The notes beneath the pieces are model-generated. The model did not search any database. It was not told the origin of the DNA and worked only from the letters and a program-made list of their open reading frames with translations. From the NCBI GenBank assembly GCA_019114885.1, contig DXEQ01000319.1:1-9529 (forward strand): DNA of 9,529 nucleotides. The letters are read 5' to 3'. The position numbers were made by a program, and so were the translations under genes. This document shows, in pieces, positions 6,639 through 9,529 of the stretch; the stretch's first letter is position 1, and the number at the start of each line of letters is the position of its first letter. The stretch is from Candidatus Anaerobutyricum stercoripullorum. Its GTDB lineage: Bacteria; Bacillota; Clostridia; Lachnospirales; Lachnospiraceae.

Positions 6639-7412
6639 GTTTAAGTAGCTGCGAATCGATTTCAGAGCATTTTTCTCCAGACGGCTGACCTGTGCCTGAG
6701 AGATGCTGATCTCATCGGCTACCTCTGTCTGGGTTTTTCCCTCATAGAATCGTTTGCGGATGATGTTGTATTCCCGGCTGGTGAGCTGGTTCATGGCGTC
6801 CTGCAGCGCCAGATGCTCCACCCAGGATTCCTCCCTGCTTTTTTTGTCACAGACCTGATCCATCAGAAAGAGAGCGTCATTGCCGTCCTGGAAGACCGGT
6901 TCAAAGAGGGAGACCGGTGTGGCGATGGCGTCCAGAGCGTAGATGATATCTTCTTTTGGCAGATCGATCTCGCTGGCAATCTCTTCAATGGTGGGGTCCC
7001 GGTCCATGGTCTTTAAAAGCTGCTCTTTCGCGTAGATGGCCTTGTAGGCGGTATCCCGGAGAGAACGGCTGACCCGGATGCTGTTATTATCTCTGAGATA
7101 CCGTCGGACTTCTCCGAGGATCATGGGGACGGCGTAGGTGGAGAATTTTACATTAAGCCGGCGGTCAAAATTGTCAATGGCTTTCATAAGGCCGATGCAG
7201 CCCACCTGAAACAGATCGTCCGCGTTCTCATGATTGCCGGAAAAACGCTGGATCACGCTTAAGACCAGGCGCAGATTTCCCTTGATATACTTTTCTCTTG
7301 CCAGGGCGTCGCCCTGTTCTATTTTTTCAAAAAGATCATTTTTTTCCTCTTCCGAGAGGAGAGGAAGATCCGAGGTGTTCACACCGCATATTTCTACCTT
7401 GTTCAGAAACAT
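6633..7412 (-). CDS. sigG: RNA polymerase sporulation sigma factor sigma-G
   Basis: Sigma-70 family factor that drives late gene expression in the forespore. The 259-residue product is the usual length and begins MFLNKVEICGVNTSDLPLL, a sigma-G-specific N-terminus. Region 2 follows (GNLRLVLSVIQRF, then DDLFQVGCIGLMKAIDNFD and KFSTYAVPMILGEVRRYLRDN). IRVSRSLRDTAYKA and VSLFEPV lie in region 3, and region 4 ends in KTQTEVADEISISQAQVSRLEK. AGGAGG lies about 6 bases before ATG 7412 on this strand. The residue matching Bacillus sigma-G Asn45 appears to be Lys44 (in IKGNLRL). In many spore formers sigG follows sigE on the same strand; here it is convergent, so it must have its own promoter. I found no convincing forespore promoter upstream by eye. 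Confidence 0.97.
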   Translation of the reverse strand: MFLNKVEICGVNTSDLPLLSEEEKNDLFEKIEQGDALAREKYIKGNLRLVLSVIQRFSGNHENADDLFQVGCIGLMKAIDNFDRRLNVKFSTYAVPMILGEVRRYLRDNNSIRVSRSLRDTAYKAIYAKEQLLKTMDRDPTIEEIASEIDLPKEDIIYALDAIATPVSLFEPVFQDGNDALFLMDQVCDKKSREESWVEHLALQDAMNQLTSREYNIIRKRFYEGKTQTEVADEISISQAQVSRLEKNALKSIRSYLNE

Positions 7413-7549
7413 TTGTACCCTCCTGCCTGCTGAATATAAGGCCGCCGGAACGGACCTTGATTTTGTCTGATGATTTTTCCTTTGTTCGTATAAAAGGATG
7501 AACGTAAAGTGTGCAAATTATTCAGAGGGGCGGGACAAAAGGTTATGAC

Positions 7550-7578
7550 TTGCGGGATAAAAAATGCTCTGTTATAAT
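7550..7578 (+). promoter_or_regulatory. Putative sigma-A promoter for cinA
   Basis: TTGCGG (7550-7555), 17 bases, then a perfect TATAAT (7573-7578) preceded by TG (7570-7571), an extended -10. Transcription would start near 7585 and leave a leader of about 105 bases before cinA. This leader contains a weak stem (CAG/CTG with flanking GGC/GTC) near 7639-7660 but no feature I recognise. The region 7413-7549 between this promoter and sigG is AT-rich and must hold the sigG control region. Confidence 0.6.
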
Positions 7579-7690
7579 AAAGACAAAAATTGCGCGGCGT
7601 TTTGTGTGCGGATGCAGACAGGCGTGAATCTGTGCCGCCGGCAGGGAACTGCTGTCGGTCAGCTTCACAAAAGAAGGAAAGGCAGGAAAA

Positions 7691-8485
7691 ATGGTAGCGG
7701 AGATCATAAGTGTAGGAACAGAATTATTATTGGGTAACATCGTAAATACCAACGCCCAGTATATTGCCAAGGAGATGGCAAAGATGGGGATTGACCTGTA
7801 TTATCAGTCGGTGGTCGGAGACAATGAAGAGCGTCTCAGTAACGTGTTAAAGACGGCACTGGAACGGTCGGATCTGATCATTACCACAGGAGGGCTGGGA
7901 CCGACAAAGGATGACCTGACGAAAGAGGTGGCCGCCTCCTATTTTGGAAAGCAGCTGGTTTTTGACAAGAAGACCTATGAGCATGTGAAACAGAGACTGG
8001 AGTCCTACGGCATCAGTCAGATGACAAAAAGTCAGGAAAAGCAGGCCATGGTTCCGGAGGGGGCGCTGGTCATCACCAACCCGGCCGGCCTTGCTCCCGG
8101 CATCATCATGGCGCAGGGCAATAAGGCCATCATCATGCTGCCGGGACCGCCGAAGGAGATGAAGGCTCTGTTCGCGGAGTGCAGCCGCCTGTATATCAAC
8201 CGGCTGTCGGATCATGTTTTCGTATCGATCAATATCAAAGTAAAAGGTCCGGACGAGATGCCGTTGAGCGTCATCGGAGAAGCACCGATCGCCGATCAGC
8301 TGGGGGATATCCTTGACAATGAGAACCCGACGGTCGCCACCTATGCCAAGGAGGACGGCGTGCTGATCCGGGTGACGGCTTCGGGCAAGACCAGGGAAGA
8401 CGCGCTGGTTCTCATGAAGCCGGTGGTGACAAAGATTGCGGAGATCCTTGCAGATAAGATCGCATGGGTAAAAGAAGACGCGTAA
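7691..8485 (+). CDS. cinA: CinA-type protein, N-terminal domain only
   Basis: The 264-residue product matches the N-terminal (COG1058, molybdopterin-binding-like) half of CinA, a protein linked to NAD-related nucleotide recycling and, in some naturally transformable bacteria, to competence. Motifs are EIISVGTELLLGNIVNTN (4-21), TTGGLGPTKDDLT (65-77), PAGLAPG near 131-137, LPGPPKEM (150-157), and NPTVATYAKEDGVLIRVTA (212-230) in the small C-terminal subdomain. Full CinA is about 410 residues, with a C-terminal PncC nicotinamide-nucleotide amidase domain; here the protein stops at KEDA, just where that domain would begin. A strong terminator follows within 25 bases, so the short form looks like the settled gene end rather than a fresh nonsense change. 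The start ATG has only a modest CAGGAAAA ribosome site. The biochemical role of this short form is uncertain. Confidence 0.9.
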   Translation: MVAEIISVGTELLLGNIVNTNAQYIAKEMAKMGIDLYYQSVVGDNEERLSNVLKTALERSDLIITTGGLGPTKDDLTKEVAASYFGKQLVFDKKTYEHVKQRLESYGISQMTKSQEKQAMVPEGALVITNPAGLAPGIIMAQGNKAIIMLPGPPKEMKALFAECSRLYINRLSDHVFVSINIKVKGPDEMPLSVIGEAPIADQLGDILDNENPTVATYAKEDGVLIRVTASGKTREDALVLMKPVVTKIAEILADKIAWVKEDA

Positions 8486-8505
8486 TACATATGGAATATG
8501 ACAGG

Positions 8506-8551
8506 TCCCTGTCGGATGTGTGGAAGAACACAGATCCGGCAGGGATTTTTT
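8506..8551 (+). terminator. Intrinsic terminator after cinA
   Basis: TCCCTGTCGGAT (8506-8517) pairs with ATCCGGCAGGGA (8534-8545), with one G-U pair. The stem can be extended by GTGT/ACAC after a 2-base bulge, and six Ts follow directly (8546-8551). It lies 21 bases after the cinA stop. Confidence 0.88.
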
Positions 8552-8574
8552 CTGTTTTCGGAAAGGATTTATTC

Positions 8575-8603
8575 TTGACAAATGCCCCGGTGTCTGCCAT
8601 AAT
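8575..8603 (+). promoter_or_regulatory. Strong sigma-A promoter of the XRE-cupin regulator
   Basis: A perfect TTGACA (8575-8580), 17 bases, and CATAAT (8598-8603, five of six) with an extended-10 TG at 8595-8596. This is the best promoter in the window. The predicted start near 8610 falls at the first of the GTTTA-type repeats, and the transcript would have a leader of roughly 220 bases. Confidence 0.75.
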
Positions 8604-8610
8604 ACCCCTT

Positions 8611-8639
8611 GTTTAATTATACTAAACTTTCTGTTTAGT
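8611..8639. promoter_or_regulatory. Operator-like inverted repeats GTTTAGT/ACTAAAC
   Basis: ACTAAAC (8621-8627), 5 bases, GTTTAGT (8633-8639) form a perfect 7-bp inverted repeat. A further GTTTA at 8611-8615 faces the same TAAAC (8623-8627), giving three half-sites in 29 bases right at the predicted transcription start. The position suits a repressor site, most simply autoregulation by the downstream XRE-family protein. As RNA the repeat would be a weak AT-rich stem without a U-tract, so a DNA operator is the better reading. Confidence 0.5.
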
Positions 8640-8832
8640 GAAAACCTACTCCCCGCCTATGGTTTATCGGGTATGGACACAGATGCCGGGAGGTGGAGAT
8701 AAAATAAAGAAAGAAGGAGGTGCCGCCGGGCGTTTCCCGCCGGAGAGCGGGAGAGCAGAGGGCCGCTGTCATCAGCGGAACGGCCGATTCCGGTATATCT
8801 GTGCCGTCGGATCGGGCTGCTTGCCGGAATAT
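8640..8832 (+). other. Long GC-rich leader of the XRE-cupin gene
   Basis: This stretch between the operator-like repeats and the preferred start contains a textbook ribosome binding site, AAGGAGGTG (8714-8722), with no ATG, GTG or TTG at a usable distance after it. GC-rich folding sequence follows, including CCGCTG-TCAT-CAGCGG (8763-8778). The frame of the downstream gene is open throughout, from GTG 8638, but the 65 residues it would add (Gly, Arg and Pro rich) look non-coding. No known RNA family was recognised. Confidence 0.35.
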
Positions 8833-9369
8833 ATGGAGATTGGTCACAGAATCAGAGATTTAAGAAAAAGACAGGGTCTGACACAGGAGGAGCTGGCTGA
8901 CCGGGCCGAGCTTTCCAAAGGTTTTATTTCTCAGCTGGAGAGAGATATGACGTCTCCATCGATCGCGACTCTGGAAGACATTCTGCAGTGCCTGGGAACT
9001 TCCATTGGTGAGTTTTTCGCACAGGAACAGGTGCAGGAGCAGATTGTTTTTACGGAGAAAGATTATTTTGTAAAAGAGGACAGAGAATGCGGCAACCGGA
9101 TTCAGTGGATTATTCCCAATGCGCAGAAGAACAGCATGGAACCCATTTGTCTGCATCTGGAGGCAGGAGGGTCCACTTATCCGGACAATCCCCACGAGGG
9201 AGAGGAATTCGGATATGTGCTCAAAGGACGTATCGTGATTCATCTGGGCAAAGAAACACATACGGCCAAAAAGGGGGATTCCTTTTATTATACTGCCGAT
9301 CGCACGCATTACATTTTCTCGGAAAGAGGAGCGGATATCTTGTGGGTGACATCCCCGCCCAGTTTTTAG
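8833..9369 (+). CDS. XRE-family helix-turn-helix regulator with cupin sensor domain
   Basis: Probable transcription regulator of the adjacent ABC transporter. The 178-residue product starts MEIGHRIRDLRKRQGLTQEEL. Residues 5-60 form an XRE/Cro-type helix-turn-helix, with SKGFISQLERDMTSPSIATL (28-47) as the recognition part. A linker (about 61-100) leads to a small cupin barrel with HEGEEFGYVLKGRIVIHLG (121-139) and GDSFYYTADRTHYIF (148-162), the two cupin motifs that bind a ligand or metal. This architecture is typical of the PuuR-like regulators found beside polyamine transporters. ATG 8833 is chosen by fit to the family N-terminus; its ribosome binding site is weak, so TTG 8821 or a start further upstream cannot be excluded. 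A strong promoter and operator-like repeats precede it, and an ABC-transporter ATPase gene follows in the same direction. Confidence 0.9.
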   Translation: MEIGHRIRDLRKRQGLTQEELADRAELSKGFISQLERDMTSPSIATLEDILQCLGTSIGEFFAQEQVQEQIVFTEKDYFVKEDRECGNRIQWIIPNAQKNSMEPICLHLEAGGSTYPDNPHEGEEFGYVLKGRIVIHLGKETHTAKKGDSFYYTADRTHYIFSERGADILWVTSPPSF

Positions 9370-9408
9370 TGAAGCGCCTCTTGTCAGCGCCCGCACTGCG
9401 CAAAAAGC

Positions 9409-9432
9409 AGATGGCGAGCCGTCTCGTTTTTT
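9409..9432 (+). terminator. Weak hairpin with T-run between regulator and transporter gene
   Basis: AGATGG (9409-9414) pairs with CCGTCT (9419-9424) around CGAG, and TTTTTT follows after two bases. An alternative short stem CGAG/CTCG abuts the T-run. It lies 40 bases after the regulator stop and 41 before the next start, so it could be a partial terminator or attenuator that lowers read-through into the transporter operon. The stem is short and includes a G-U pair. Confidence 0.35.
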
Positions 9433-9473
9433 ACGGAAAGAATAAGAGAAAGGTTTATCAGGGAAAACGATTC

Positions 9474-9529
9474 ATGAAAAATAACTTAGTGGAATTAAAA
9501 CATATCTCCAAATCATTTGAAGATACCAT
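9474..9529 (+). CDS. potA: ABC-transporter ATP-binding protein, 5' end only (probably PotA)
   Basis: The first 18 codons and two bases of a gene that runs off the window. The peptide MKNNLVELKHISKSFEDT is the usual opening of an ABC-type ATPase: a first beta strand (VELKHISKSF) ahead of the Walker A motif, which lies outside the window. An AGGG-type ribosome site is about 10 bases upstream. The substrate cannot be read from this fragment; spermidine/putrescine import (PotA) is inferred from the neighbouring XRE-cupin regulator, a common partner of potABCD in Firmicutes. ABC ATPase is likely; the polyamine assignment is moderate. Confidence 0.65.
   Translation, partial: MKNNLVELKHISKSFEDT

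Noticed and set aside
7413..7549. Sigma-F or sigma-G type promoter for sigG on the minus strand
   Set aside because: GGAAAAATC and CATCAGA resemble forespore -10 elements, but neither has a suitable -35 at the right spacing, so no site is reported.
8486..8574. Remnant of a PncC domain after cinA, which would show a recent frameshift
   Set aside because: The space is only long enough for the terminator, and no frame shows PncC motifs.
8638..8832. 65-residue N-terminal extension of the XRE-cupin protein
   Set aside because: The frame is open, but the sequence is Gly/Arg/Pro-rich and the family normally begins at the helix-turn-helix; kept only as an alternative in the leader entry.

Overview
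The window is a chromosomal segment of a spore-forming Firmicute, most likely a Clostridia member of the Lachnospiraceae (Clostridium cluster XIVa) type. Four things point there: a division and cell-wall (dcw) cluster without ftsA, followed directly by the sporulation genes spoIIGA, sigE and sigG; strong AGGAGG-type ribosome binding sites; two TTG starts; and a moderately GC-rich but not extreme base composition. The genus is an inference from gene content and order.

Layout. Positions 1-3486 form a tightly packed forward operon: the 3' end of mraY, murD, a SEDS-family ftsW/spoVE gene and divIB/ftsQ. After an AT-rich gap with a likely promoter comes ftsZ (3592-4740), closed by a terminator-like hairpin. 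Next, still forward, are spoIIGA (TTG start, about 4944) and sigE (5874-6614). sigG (6633-7412) lies on the opposite strand, tail to tail with sigE. A 278-bp divergent gap separates sigG from a short cinA (7691-8485), which ends at a strong intrinsic terminator. A second module then begins: a consensus-like promoter with GTTTAGT-type inverted repeats, a long leader, a gene for an XRE-cupin regulator (8833-9369), and the first 18 codons of an ABC-transporter ATPase, probably potA of a polyamine transporter.

How the genes work together. MraY and MurD act in peptidoglycan precursor synthesis. The SEDS protein polymerises glycan strands, and DivIB and FtsZ belong to the divisome. SpoIIGA is the membrane protease that activates pro-sigma-E in the mother cell, while sigma-G runs the late forespore programme. 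The placement links septum formation to compartment-specific sigma factors. The XRE-cupin/ABC pair is a separate regulator-transporter unit.

Most of the window is conserved core genome; I see no mobile element, CRISPR array, tRNA or rRNA. Points worth a second look are the inverted sigG and the hairpin made from the two sigma genes' last codons, a Spo0A-box-like inverted pair embedded in the ftsZ terminator before spoIIGA, the absence of murG, murB and ftsA from the cluster, a CinA without its amidase domain, and the operator-like repeats and orphan Shine-Dalgarno sequence before the XRE-cupin gene. I did not find a clearly novel multi-gene system.
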